A stretch of DNA of 64,000 nt, taken from Rugamonas rubra (GTDB lineage Bacteria > Pseudomonadota > Gammaproteobacteria > Burkholderiales > Burkholderiaceae_D). The DNA lies in the NCBI RefSeq assembly GCF_900114705.1, contig NZ_FOTW01000009.1, positions 249,152 through 313,151 of the forward strand, read 5' to 3'. Of the stretch, positions 1-9,279 are shown in pieces (within the stretch, counting starts at the first letter, position 1; each line of letters opens with the position of its first letter). Both the position numbers and the translations under genes were made by a program. Under the pieces are notes generated by a model. It searched no databases and was not told the origin of the DNA. It saw nothing but the letters and a program-made list of their open reading frames with translations.

Positions 1-585
1 GACGAGCAACTGGTCTGGGCCGACACCGACGTCGCCAGCGGCGTCGTCTCGCAGGCCATGCTGGGCCGCAGCATCGGCGCCTACAACCACCTGATGACCC
101 GGGTCGACGCCAAGATGATCGAGGAACTGTTCGACGCGCCGGCGCCGGCCGCAGCGGTAGCTGTTGCCGCGCCGGCCGCCAAGGCCGCCGCACCTGCCGC
201 CGCGTCCGCCGCCGCCCCGCTCGACGGCGTGGAAGCGCTGGCGCCCGAGATCAAGATCGACGACTTCATGAAGATCGACCTGCGCATCGCCAAGATCGTC
301 AACTGCGAGCACGTCGACGGCTCCGACAAGCTGCTGCGCCTGACCTTGGACGTCGGCGAAGGCCGCCTGCGCAACGTCTTCTCCGGCATCAAGTCGATGT
401 ACCAGCCGGAAGAACTGGTCGGCAAGCTGACCGTGATGGTGGCCAACCTGGCGCCGCGCAAGATGAAGTTCGGCGTGTCCGAAGGCATGGTGCTGGCCGG
501 TTCGGCCGCCGACGAGAAGGCCAACCCTGGCATCTACATCCTCAACCCGTGGCCTGGCGCCGAGCCTGGCATGCGCATCCGCTAA
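1..585 (+). CDS. metG: Methionine--tRNA ligase, C-terminal part (5' end outside window)
   Basis: Reading frame 1 is open from the first base, so this is the 3' end of a longer gene. MetG charges tRNA-Met with methionine in the cytoplasm. The visible part holds the end of the anticodon-binding helical domain ([17 protein letters not shown]), an Ala/Pro-rich linker at about residues 48-75, and a C-terminal OB-fold tRNA-binding domain ([20 protein letters not shown]) ending PGMRIR. This tRNA-binding tail is the dimerising module of the long-form bacterial enzymes. The linker is unusually Ala-rich but such linkers are common in high-GC genomes. The identification is secure; the catalytic HIGH and KMSKS motifs lie outside the window. 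Confidence 0.95.
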   Translation, partial: DEQLVWADTDVASGVVSQAMLGRSIGAYNHLMTRVDAKMIEELFDAPAPAAAVAVAAPAAKAAAPAAASAAAPLDGVEALAPEIKIDDFMKIDLRIAKIVNCEHVDGSDKLLRLTLDVGEGRLRNVFSGIKSMYQPEELVGKLTVMVANLAPRKMKFGVSEGMVLAGSAADEKANPGIYILNPWPGAEPGMRIR

Positions 586-594
586 GGACAGCCG

Positions 595-1074
595 ATGAAC
601 ATCGTGGTGCGCGAAGCAACGAATGACGATGCCAGACTGATCGCCGACCTCACGCGTTCCGCGTGGGCCGGCAAGGTCAACGTCACCTCGAGTGGCCACC
701 GGGAAACCGCCGTACTCGTCGCGCAGCATTTGCGCGACGGCGGCGGTTTTGTCTTGTTGATCGACGAGGTGCCGGTCGGCTCGGTGCGCTGGCTGCCGCT
801 CGACGCCGAGCCGGACGTGTGGGAAATCGTCCGCATGGGCGTGATCGCCGAGCGGCGCGGCAGCAATTTGTCGCAGCACCTGCTGGAGGCGGTGATCCAC
901 CACGGCCTGACCTGCGGCGTCGAGGAGCTGCGCCTGGCCGTGCGCAGCGACCAGCCCAAGCTGATCGACTTCTACGCCGCCTTCGAGTTCGAGCTGGCCG
1001 AGGAGCTGGAATACAGCCACGCCAACCCGATGGAGCCGCCGCCGCTGGTGATGCGGCGCCTGCTGCGGCACTAG
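595..1074 (+). CDS. GNAT family N-acetyltransferase
   Basis: A 159-residue protein with the plan of a GNAT acyltransferase: N-terminal MNIVVREATNDDARLIADLT, a central strand GSVRWLPL, then VRMGVIAERRGSNLSQHLLE, which is the acetyl-CoA pyrophosphate-binding beta4-alpha3 region (R-R-G-x-x), and a C-terminal YAAFEFE segment. GNAT enzymes move an acetyl group from acetyl-CoA to an amine; the substrate cannot be read from sequence. It starts 9 bases after metG with AAGGACAGCCG in front of the ATG, so it may be co-transcribed with metG. The last 153 bases are repeated almost exactly about 1.1 kb downstream. Confidence 0.85.
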   Translation: MNIVVREATNDDARLIADLTRSAWAGKVNVTSSGHRETAVLVAQHLRDGGGFVLLIDEVPVGSVRWLPLDAEPDVWEIVRMGVIAERRGSNLSQHLLEAVIHHGLTCGVEELRLAVRSDQPKLIDFYAAFEFELAEELEYSHANPMEPPPLVMRRLLRH

Positions 1075-1161
1075 AATTGGAATCAGGTCGTGAAGTTTCT
1101 TTCAACGGACTGAAGATTGATCTGACGCCAAACCAGCCTTATCGCATTCTAAATTAATGCG

Positions 1162-1329
1162 CTATTTCTTCCCCACTTTTTTCTTTATCAAAACACCAAT
1201 CAATGCGGCCACATTTCCAATAAGAAGATATTCAAAAGCCATTAACCCATTTGCATGCGAATGATCGGCGACGTACCAACCAACTAAACCGCCTATACTC
1301 CCTACAATTAGCGTCTTCAAGATGATCAT
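1162..1329 (-). CDS. Small two-helix membrane peptide, candidate partner or immunity protein of the microcin-like peptide
   Basis: A 55-residue ORF (MIILKTLIVGSIGGLVGWYV at the start, GVLIKKKVGKK at the end). Two hydrophobic stretches, residues 2-20 and 31-48, flank a short His/Asp-containing loop, and the tail is strongly basic, so the predicted form is a hairpin in the inner membrane. A clear ribosome binding site, GGAGATAGGAA, lies just before the ATG. It sits 63 bases downstream of the microcin-like gene on the same strand. Small membrane peptides beside bacteriocin genes are often immunity proteins; that role is inferred from position and size only. Base composition is far lower in GC than the surroundings. 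Confidence 0.6.
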   Translation of the reverse strand: MIILKTLIVGSIGGLVGWYVADHSHANGLMAFEYLLIGNVAALIGVLIKKKVGKK

Positions 1330-1392
1330 TTCCTATCTCCTGATTTTTCATTCGCATCCAAACAATGATTCGAAAACCATATGAAGGCCGCT

Positions 1393-1623
1393 TCATTTAC
1401 TATCTAGACGGCACAGACGACCCGCTGAGATGAAGCCGCCAAATGCGCCTCCAAATGCACACACGACGAACGCCAGTGGGCCACCAAAAATGCCACCAAT
1501 GGCTCCTGCCATCGCCCCTCCCATCACCGCATTCGTGCACGGCGTATCTACTGGCGCGACCTGACCACGGCTCCCCATTGCACCCGAAATCGCCTGAATC
1601 TCTACCAAGTTCAATTGTTTCAT
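1393..1623 (-). CDS. Microcin/class II bacteriocin-like precursor peptide with double-glycine-type leader
   Basis: A 76-residue peptide starting MKQLNLVEIQAISGA. This lines up position by position with the leader of colicin V (MRTLTLNELDSVSGG, known from the literature), with GA in place of GG at the expected cleavage site. The remaining 61 residues are rich in Gly and Ala with repeated GxxxG spacing (GGAMAGAIGGIFGG, FGGAFGGF), fitting a membrane-inserting helix, and contain three Cys. The ATG at 1623 was chosen because GGAG lies 6 bases upstream; the frame stays open a few codons further. No peptidase-containing ABC exporter is seen nearby. Function is inferred from the leader and composition. 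Confidence 0.65.
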   Translation of the reverse strand: MKQLNLVEIQAISGAMGSRGQVAPVDTPCTNAVMGGAMAGAIGGIFGGPLAFVVCAFGGAFGGFISAGRLCRLDSK

Positions 1624-1835
1624 TTCGTTCTCCATCAAATGTATTAGAAAAATCCAATTTTTCTCACACCTTGAACGCTTCCGAACAAGTTATTGGAAAG
1701 AAGGCGTTGAATGCCTCTCTAAGCTCAGTTTAAGAAAATTCGAAAAATAGATATTGACATCAGGCAAACTAAGTGGAATGCATGCAACTATCATGCATGA
1801 ATACTCATAGGCCTACGGGCAATGAACGAATGTAG
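1624..1835. other. AT-rich non-coding stretch upstream of the microcin-like gene
   Basis: No convincing gene is seen. The region probably carries the promoter of the microcin-like gene. It holds an inverted repeat, ATGCATG (1778-1784) and CATGCAT (1792-1798), and a 13-base word GCAAACTAAGTGG (1764-1776) that recurs with one inserted A at 2204-2217. Confidence 0.5.
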
Positions 1836-1980
1836 CTGTCAAGTCCGTCGAGCCGATGGCGCGCTGCATCCAGCGCATGGCTTGGTCGATGACAACGAAC
1901 AAGTAGAGGCGCGAGGTCTCGTCGGGCATCTGAGGCTGGCACTTGAATATCGACGTGCGGGGAAGCTCAGCTCATAGTCC
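1836..1980 (-). pseudogene. Remnant of an IS481-family transposase
   Basis: Translating the minus strand gives HVDI in one frame and then, after a one-base shift, KCQPQMPDETSRLYLFVV and IDQAMRWMQRAIGS. This is the DDE-domain region of IS481-family transposases, which typically read HVDIKYLPQMPDE followed by RRYLFVAIDRATRW. Only about 45 codons remain, with a frameshift and no ends, so the element is dead. It shows that a mobile element once acted in the island between the two copies of the acetyltransferase 3' end. Confidence 0.75.
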
Positions 1981-2032
1981 TTGAAGGTCTTTTCGGCAGA
2001 GATCGCTTCATCCTCGCCTAACCTACTGCGGC

Positions 2033-2185
2033 GAGGAGCTGCGCCTGGCCGTGCGCAGCGACCAGCCCAAGCTGATCGACTTCTACGCCGCCTTCGAGTT
2101 CGAGCTGGCCGAGGAGCTGGAATACAGCCACGCCAACCCGATGGAGCCGGCGCCGCTGGTGATGCGGCGCCTGCTGCGGCACTAG
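2033..2185 (+). pseudogene. Duplicated 3' end of the GNAT acetyltransferase gene
   Basis: These 153 bases repeat 922-1074 with a single mismatch seen by eye (CCGCCG against CCGGCG near the end) and include the stop codon. The bases just upstream (CTGCGGC) also match after a three-base gap. There is no start codon or N-terminal part, so this is a gene fragment. Together with the intact copy it forms a direct repeat bracketing 1075-2032, which contains the microcin-like pair and the IS481 remnant. Confidence 0.9.
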
Positions 2186-2236
2186 GCCTTCTACCCCGAC
2201 CCCGCAAAACTAAGTGGTACGCAAGCGTCACCACTT

Positions 2237-2266
2237 GGGGTCAGACCCCGTACGGGGTCTGACCCC
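2237..2266. repeat. Intergenic palindrome, family A, copy 1
   Basis: Arms GGGGTCAGACCCC and GGGGTCTGACCCC flank GTAC; the whole 30 bases are self-complementary. Each arm is itself nearly a palindrome. It lies between the duplicated acetyltransferase end (plus strand) and the convergent DMT exporter gene (minus strand). Four related 26-base copies occur elsewhere in the window. It could act as a two-way transcription terminator or be a REP-type mobile palindrome. Confidence 0.85.
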
Positions 2267-2296
2267 GGCCTGCTGTGCGGGGTGCGCTCGCGCCCC

Positions 2297-3196
2297 TCAG
2301 CGGCGCGACGACACCACAATCCCGCCGACGATCAAGGCGAACGCCGCCAGGTGGTAGCCGTGCGGCGCCTCGCCGAGGAAGGCCGACGACATCAGCGCGG
2401 CGAACAGCGGCGTCAGATTGGTGAAGAAGGCGCCCACGCTGGGGCCGGCCTGCTGCACGCCGGCACCCCAGCAGCGGAAGGCGATCACCGCCGGGCCGAT
2501 CGCCACATAGGCCAGCGCCGCCGCCAAGGTCCAGCTCCAGTGCACCTGGGCGCTGCTGACGGCCCACTCGCCCGCCGCGAAGGCGCCCGACCAGACCACG
2601 CCGAAGGCCACCTGCGCCGCCAAAAAGCCGGCCCAGCTGGCGCGGATCTCGTCCGGCAGCTTGGTCCGCGTCAACAGCCAGCTGTACAGCGACCAGGCGA
2701 TGGTCGCCAGGATCATGAAGATGTCGCCGGCCACCAAACGCAGTTCGAGCAGATGGCCCCACTCGCCGCGCGCCAACACCAGCAGCACGCCGGCGATCGA
2801 CAGCACGGCGCCGGCCACCTGGCGGCGCGACACCTTGACGCCGAAGAACATCCAGCCCGTCAACATCATCCACACCGGCATGCCCGAGGCCACCAGCGTG
2901 ACGTTGATCGGTGTCGAGCTTTGCAGCGCCAGGTACTGCAGCGCGTTGTAGATGCCGATGCCCAGCAGGCCGAGCAGCGCGAAGCTGCGCCAGTGCGGCC
3001 ACACCGGGCCGTCGCGGCGGAACACCGGGCCGGCCAGCGGCAGCAATATCAGCAGGGCGATGGCCCAGCGCAGGAAGTTGAGCAGGATGGGCGGCACGGC
3101 CTCGTGCACCAGACGGCCGACGATGGCGTTGCCGGCCCACAGCAAGGGGGCCAGGGTCAAAAGGAAGGCGGTCTTGGGCGTGAGGCGGTGGTTCAT
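2297..3196 (-). CDS. EamA-domain DMT-superfamily transporter
   Basis: A 299-residue integral membrane protein with about ten hydrophobic segments arranged as two EamA repeats. The first begins MNHRLTPKTAFLLTLAPLLW with AGNAIVGRLVHE; the second covers roughly residues 150-290 and ends in a basic VSSRR tail. Members of this family export amino acids, metabolites or drugs across the inner membrane; the substrate is not deducible. The frame is open ten codons further upstream, but MNHRLTP is the usual kind of start for this family and the upstream extension is Pro-rich and not membrane-like. It stands alone, convergent with the island to its left and divergent from the porin gene. Confidence 0.85.
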   Translation of the reverse strand: MNHRLTPKTAFLLTLAPLLWAGNAIVGRLVHEAVPPILLNFLRWAIALLILLPLAGPVFRRDGPVWPHWRSFALLGLLGIGIYNALQYLALQSSTPINVTLVASGMPVWMMLTGWMFFGVKVSRRQVAGAVLSIAGVLLVLARGEWGHLLELRLVAGDIFMILATIAWSLYSWLLTRTKLPDEIRASWAGFLAAQVAFGVVWSGAFAAGEWAVSSAQVHWSWTLAAALAYVAIGPAVIAFRCWGAGVQQAGPSVGAFFTNLTPLFAALMSSAFLGEAPHGYHLAAFALIVGGIVVSSRR

Positions 3197-3276
3197 GCGC
3201 GGGGGTAGGAATATTGGCAAAGGCACAGCATACGCGATTCGCTTGTCGCCGTCCCGCTACACCGCGCCGCAATAAC

Positions 3277-3304
3277 TTGAAGTTGTGCCAATAAGGGGTA
3301 GCAT
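3277..3304 (+). promoter_or_regulatory. Possible sigma-70 promoter of the porin gene
   Basis: TTGAAG (3277-3282) and TAGCAT (3299-3304) are separated by 16 bases, a fair match to -35 and -10 boxes. The spacing to the start codon at 3341 would leave a leader of about 30 bases. Seen by eye only. Confidence 0.4.
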
Positions 3305-3340
3305 GGGACGGGTTTTAGCCACCGATTGACAGGAAAAACC

Positions 3341-4402
3341 ATGAAAACTGTTTCCGCCGCCATGCTGGTCCAGGCGCTGTTTTGCTGCGTCGCAGTACCG
3401 GGCGCGGCCATGGCCCAGGCCCAGGCCCAGCCGGGCAATGTGCGCCTGTACGGCCTGGTCGACCTCTACGCCGCAAGCGGCAACGGCGCCGGCAACGGCG
3501 CCGGCAGCGGCACCGCCGGCCCGCGCAGCACGGTCGTCAACAACGGCGGCATGACCACCTCCTTTTGGGGTGTGGCGGGAACGGAACAACTGGGCGGCGG
3601 CATGTCCGCCCAGTTCGCGCTGGAAAGCTTTTTCCGCGCCGACAGCGGCGAGGCGGGCCGTGTGCCCGGCGAGGCACTGTTTTCCCGCGCCGCCTATGTC
3701 GGCCTGGCCGGCAACTGGGGCACCGTGCGCATGGGCCGGCTGCCCAATCCCCTGTTCATCGCCAGCGCCTACGCCAATCCCTTCGGCGTCTCGACCCGCC
3801 TGTCGCCCCTGGTCGACCAGTTGTGGAGCGCGCCCTTCGGCAGCGCCATCGTCGGCGACACGGGCTGGAACAACGCCCTGGCCTACCTGTCGCCCACCGT
3901 CAACGGCGTCAGTCTGACGCTGCAGGGCAACTTGGGCGAAGGCGCCGCCACCAGCTTCGGCAACAACAAGGCGGCCGTGCTGCGCTACACCGGCGCCGCG
4001 CTGGCGTTGACGGCGGCGGCCCAGCGCGTCGCCAACGGCCTCAACATCAGCGCCGCCGCGCCGCAGCAGACCGTGTATTTCGCCGCCGCCAGCTACGACC
4101 TCGGCGCAGTCAAACTGTACGCCGGCTACAACCGCGCGCATACCGAAGTGAGCGACCGGCGCAGCCGCACCGGCCACCTCGGCCTGTCGGTGCCGGCCGG
4201 CGCCGGCAACTGGATGCTGGCCTGGGCCCGCACGCGCGAGAACGCGGCGCTCAAGCCGGCCTTCCACCGCGACACCGCCAGCGCCGGCTACGACCACAAC
4301 CTGTCGCTGCGCACCGACCTGTACGCGGTCTACCTGCGCGACAAGCTGAGCAACGCGGCCGGCGGCAACACCCTGGCACTGGGCCTGCGCCACAAATTCT
4401 AA
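3341..4402 (+). CDS. Gram-negative porin (Burkholderiales type)
   Basis: A 353-residue outer-membrane protein. It has a signal peptide MKTVSAAMLVQALFCCVAVP ending GAAMAQA, then NVRLYGLVDLYAASG, the first strand typical of trimeric general porins of beta-proteobacteria. Further family signs are FWGVAGTEQLGGGMSAQFAL, VGLAGNWGTVRMGRLPNP (near the L3 constriction loop) and a final strand ending in aromatic Phe (LALGLRHKF), as needed for BAM recognition. The ATG at 3341 is preferred over an in-frame TTG 15 bases earlier because AGGAAAAACC precedes it and it gives a standard signal peptide. A Gly/Ala/Asn-rich stretch (GNGAGNGAGSG) lies just after strand one. Confidence 0.9.
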   Translation: MKTVSAAMLVQALFCCVAVPGAAMAQAQAQPGNVRLYGLVDLYAASGNGAGNGAGSGTAGPRSTVVNNGGMTTSFWGVAGTEQLGGGMSAQFALESFFRADSGEAGRVPGEALFSRAAYVGLAGNWGTVRMGRLPNPLFIASAYANPFGVSTRLSPLVDQLWSAPFGSAIVGDTGWNNALAYLSPTVNGVSLTLQGNLGEGAATSFGNNKAAVLRYTGAALALTAAAQRVANGLNISAAAPQQTVYFAAASYDLGAVKLYAGYNRAHTEVSDRRSRTGHLGLSVPAGAGNWMLAWARTRENAALKPAFHRDTASAGYDHNLSLRTDLYAVYLRDKLSNAAGGNTLALGLRHKF

Positions 4403-4525
4403 ACGGGCCGGTGCCGCCGACCGTGCGCGGCGCGGCCGCCGGATTGCCCACCGGCAGCGATAGAATTACCGCCGCCGCGCCGGGCGCGGTAAAATACGCG
4501 CTGCTGATCCACCCACATTGAATCC

Positions 4526-4735
4526 ATGAAACTGACTAAACAACATCAGATGTACGAATCCGAGCACACTTTGTTCATCAAAGAGCTGAAGGCCAAGAAT
4601 CCGGGCATGGAAGAAGGCCAGCGCGCCGGCCGCGCCCTGCTGTGGGACAAGGCACCGGTGTCGCTGTCGGAACAAGAGCGCCAGCTCGAGTCGGCCGTCA
4701 AGCAACAAGCCTACGTCTACCAAAACAAGGTCTAA
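4526..4735 (+). CDS. DUF3460 family small protein
   Basis: A 69-residue soluble, charged protein, MKLTKQHQMYESEHTLFIKE to VYQNKV, with the pattern of the DUF3460 family (EHTxFI, then RALLWDK and QAYVYQ). Family members are short, of unknown function, and common in Burkholderiales, usually just upstream of scpA and panC as here. A TAAAAT box at about 4493 may be its -10 element. No membrane segment or metal motif is visible. Confidence 0.85.
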   Translation: MKLTKQHQMYESEHTLFIKELKAKNPGMEEGQRAGRALLWDKAPVSLSEQERQLESAVKQQAYVYQNKV

Positions 4736-4753
4736 CAGCCCGGGGCGGCTAGG

Positions 4754-6615
<1,862 letters not shown>

Positions 6616-6656
6616 GCGGCGCCAACAAAACCCAGCGTAGCAAGCGGCGCGGCGCG

Positions 6657-6682
6657 AGGGTCAGACCCTAGGGTCTGACCCT
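6657..6682. repeat. Intergenic palindrome, family A, copy 2
   Basis: A perfect 26-base palindrome: AGGGTCAGACCCT followed directly by AGGGTCTGACCCT. It sits between convergent panC and the HDOD gene. The flank GATCGACGCCGCTGGGTTC that follows resembles the flank of the copy at 37395, so the repeated unit may be longer than the palindrome. Confidence 0.9.
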
Positions 6683-6726
6683 GGATCGACGCCGCTGGGT
6701 TCGACGATGGCGCCCAGCCAAGCCGG

Positions 6727-7935
6727 CTAGCTCGCCACGTTCTGCGCCCAGGCCAGCGCCGACAGGTGGGCCTGGTTGACCTCTTGCGGGCTCAGGCCGA
6801 GCGAATGGGCCAGCGCCGCCACCAGCGTCGAGTTGAGCTCGCAGGCCTCGGCCAGCGCCAGATAGGGGCCGTACTTGCCGCCCCGCGTCAGCAGCGCCAC
6901 CACCACGTCGTCGGACAGCTGGATCGCCTCCAGCACCCGTTCCATCGGCATGCCGAGCAGGCGGTCGAGCAGCGAGAACATGCCGGCGACGAAGATGTTC
7001 TCCGCCTCGCCCTTGCCCAGCGCGGCTAGGCCGAGCAACTCGGCCAGGCGGCCGCGCACCACCGCCGTCTCCAGCAGCACCGGCGAGTAGCCGTTGCTGC
7101 TGGCGGTGGCCAACAGCAGGGTCAGCCAGCGGTACAGCGGCGAATAGCCTAGCAGGGCCAGCGCCTGGCGCAGCGACTGCACCTCGCGGCCGGCGCCGAA
7201 GCCGGCCGAATTGATGAACCTCAACAGTTTGTAGGACAGCGTGGCGTCGCGCTTGAGCACCGCCTCGATCTGTGCCGCGTCGGCGTTCTGCCGCACCATC
7301 TGCATCAGTTGCAAAATGACGGTCTGGGCCGGGTTCATGCCCTTGGCCGCGCTGCCCGGCCGCGGCGTCAGGTGCAACTTGCCGACGAAGGCGTCCAGGC
7401 CGAGCGCGGCGCAGGCGTCGAAGTCGGCCCAGTTGCCCACCGGCCGGCCGACCATCCGCACCGCCGCCTGCCGCAGCGCGGCGTAGTTGCGCGCCTGGGC
7501 CGCCACGTCGGCGCCGGTGAAGCGCACCTCGACGTGCGAGGCGACGCCGGCCAGGCCCTTGCCCAGCTTGGCCAGGTCGGCCTCGCGCAGCAGGATGCCG
7601 ACGCCGCCGGCGCGCAGCGCCCGCACGGCCGCCAGCGTGGCCGGGTCGGCCAGGGTGGCGGTCTGGATCGACAGCACGGTGTGTTCGGGGGGCATGTTGT
7701 GCAGCGCGTCGGTCGACAGCATCGCCGGCACCGCCTGCAGGAACAGGGTCTTGTCGCGCAGCAGCCAGCCGTCGTCCGGGTGGTTGACCTGGCCGGCGAC
7801 GAAGCCGACCAGCTCCTCCAGCGCGGCCGGCGCGGCCGCGCCGGGCGCGCCGTCCTGCCAGCTCAGCTCGTAGCCGAGCACCCGCTGTTGCGGATCGAGC
7901 AGGGGTTCGCGGACGAGGAAATTGGTGTGGTGCAT
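6727..7935 (-). CDS. EAL/HDOD domain protein (YuxH-like signalling protein)
   Basis: A 402-residue protein starting MHHTNFLVREPLLDPQQRVL with GYELSW, the usual opening of the degenerate EAL domain of YuxH-type proteins. The middle holds VEVRFTGADV and related EAL-like strands without the catalytic ExLxR motif, so phosphodiesterase activity is doubtful. Residues from about 205 form an HDOD domain (LLRFINSAGFG, LRQALALLGYSPLYRWLTLL, AENIFVAGMFSLLDRLLG). Such proteins act in c-di-GMP or two-component signalling. It lies downstream of cheZ on the same strand, so it may be the last gene of the chemotaxis block. The start at 7935 is chosen because the longer frame is only GC-rich low-complexity sequence. 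Confidence 0.8.
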   Translation of the reverse strand: MHHTNFLVREPLLDPQQRVLGYELSWQDGAPGAAAPAALEELVGFVAGQVNHPDDGWLLRDKTLFLQAVPAMLSTDALHNMPPEHTVLSIQTATLADPATLAAVRALRAGGVGILLREADLAKLGKGLAGVASHVEVRFTGADVAAQARNYAALRQAAVRMVGRPVGNWADFDACAALGLDAFVGKLHLTPRPGSAAKGMNPAQTVILQLMQMVRQNADAAQIEAVLKRDATLSYKLLRFINSAGFGAGREVQSLRQALALLGYSPLYRWLTLLLATASSNGYSPVLLETAVVRGRLAELLGLAALGKGEAENIFVAGMFSLLDRLLGMPMERVLEAIQLSDDVVVALLTRGGKYGPYLALAEACELNSTLVAALAHSLGLSPQEVNQAHLSALAWAQNVAS

Positions 7936-8113
7936 GGCGGGCGCGGCGTTCGAGGTCCGGTGGACTACCCTGCTGGCACGCGGCCGGCGCCCCGCTGGCG
8001 GGCCGCTCTTGCACCGCGGACTCGCCACGGCCGCCACGCGGCGGCCGTCCGCGCCGCCCCCAGCAGGGGAGCCGGCGCGGGCCCCCCCCGAGGCGGGGGC
8101 GACGCGATCCTAG

Positions 8114-8761
8114 TTAAAAGCCGAGACTGTCGAGCAGGTCGTCGACCTGCCCCTGGTCGGCCACAACGCCCTCGCCGGCCGGGTCGATCTGCGGACCGTT
8201 GAGCAAGCCGTTGTCGATTTCCTTCTTCAGCTGTTCCGGCGCGAAGTCGATCAACATCTGCACCAGTTGCTGCTCCACGTTCTGGGCGATCGAGGTGACC
8301 TTCTTGATCACCTGCCCCGTCAGATCCTGGAAATCCTGCGCCATCATGATGTCCATCAAATGCGACTTGGTGCCGCTGGTGTGCGCGCTCGTCGCGCCCA
8401 GCGTGGCGATGGTCTGCTGCGCCAGCGCGCGCCAGTCCTGCTCGCCGGCACCGTTGGCCAGCAGCGTCTGCCAGGAGCTGCTCAGCTGCTTGGCGTCGGC
8501 GCCGATCTGGTCCTGCAGCGGGCCGGCCGCGTCGGTGGCGTTGAGCACCTTCTGCGCCGCGTCCTCGCTGAGGCGGGCGACGTACTCGAGGCGGTCGCGC
8601 GCGTCCGGCATGTCGGAGGCGGCCTTCTCGATCAACTTGTCGAGGCCGAGGCCGCGCAAGTTCTCGTGCAGCGCCCGCGTCATGTGGCCGATGCGCGACA
8701 AGAACTCCTCGTTCGGCTCCACCATTGCTGCCTGCATGGCGCCGTTGTCTTGCTCGGCCAT
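8114..8761 (-). CDS. cheZ: Protein phosphatase CheZ
   Basis: A 215-residue protein that removes phosphate from CheY-P and so ends the tumble signal. The catalytic helix shows MMAQDFQDLTGQVIKKVTSI, holding the Asp and Gln that position CheY-P and the attacking water. The C-terminus, QVDDLLDSLGF, is the conserved CheY-binding peptide, identical in form to that of E. coli. The ATG at 8761 has GGAGCTTGACG in front. It begins 2 bases after the cheY stop, so the two are translated together. An acidic and Gly-rich linker precedes the tail. Confidence 0.95.
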   Translation of the reverse strand: MAEQDNGAMQAAMVEPNEEFLSRIGHMTRALHENLRGLGLDKLIEKAASDMPDARDRLEYVARLSEDAAQKVLNATDAAGPLQDQIGADAKQLSSSWQTLLANGAGEQDWRALAQQTIATLGATSAHTSGTKSHLMDIMMAQDFQDLTGQVIKKVTSIAQNVEQQLVQMLIDFAPEQLKKEIDNGLLNGPQIDPAGEGVVADQGQVDDLLDSLGF

Positions 8762-8763
8762 CG

Positions 8764-9153
8764 TCAAGCTCCGAGTTTTTCGAAGATCTTGTTCAGCTTT
8801 TCATCCAGCGTGGCCGCCGTGAATGGCTTGACGACGTAGCCGTTGGCGCCGGCCTGGGCCGCCGCGATGATGTTTTCCTTCTTCGCCTCGGCGGTGACCA
8901 TCAGCACCGGCAGCTTGGCCAGCGCCGGGTCGGCACGAATGTTCTGCAACATGGTCAAACCGTCCATGTTCGGCATGTTCCAGTCGGACACCACGAAGTC
9001 GAACGATTCCGCGCGCAGCTTGGCCAGCGCCATGACGCCGTCCTCAGCCTCGTCGACATTGGCATAACCCAGTTCTTTCAACAGATTCCGGACGATGCGG
9101 CGCATCGTCGAAAAATCGTCAACAACTAAAAATTTCATCTTTGGATCAGCCAT
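8764..9153 (-). CDS. cheY: Chemotaxis response regulator CheY
   Basis: A 129-residue single receiver domain, very like E. coli Che[21 protein letters not shown] at the start with the acidic pair at 12-13, phospho-acceptor Asp57 in [13 protein letters not shown], the switch Thr in [12 protein letters not shown] and the conserved Lys in YVVKPFTA. CheY-P binds FliM at the flagellar switch and changes rotation. GGAGTAATTC precedes the ATG. Its immediate neighbour is cheZ, and it is the better candidate of the two cheY genes here to be the motor-binding one. Confidence 0.95.
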   Translation of the reverse strand: MADPKMKFLVVDDFSTMRRIVRNLLKELGYANVDEAEDGVMALAKLRAESFDFVVSDWNMPNMDGLTMLQNIRADPALAKLPVLMVTAEAKKENIIAAAQAGANGYVVKPFTAATLDEKLNKIFEKLGA

Positions 9154-9279
9154 GAATTACTCCGTTGTTTCTTCTTACGCGGTTGTTAATAGTGTCTACA
9201 ATTGCCAGCAAGTTGTAGGATAGCATTTTCGCTGCCCCGGGGGCGAACAAAGTAACAGGAAAACGTCGGCGATCGTGTA

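Noticed and set aside
663..1157. A 164-codon frame overlapping the GNAT gene in another frame
   Set aside because: Arg/Gly/Ala-rich shadow with no domain; the GNAT frame has a ribosome binding site and family motifs.
1836..1980. An active insertion sequence
   Set aside because: Only a frameshifted fragment of the DDE domain remains, with no terminal repeats or second half.
2241..3272. Alternative 343-codon minus-strand frame over the DMT exporter gene
   Set aside because: It reads the membrane protein gene out of frame and gives an Arg/Gly-rich product; the hydrophobic two-repeat protein in the other frame is the real one.
8040..8113. GC-rich hairpins and a C-run between cheZ and the HDOD gene as a possible terminator
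   Set aside because: No T-run follows and the stems are ambiguous; such GC-rich sequence is common between genes here.
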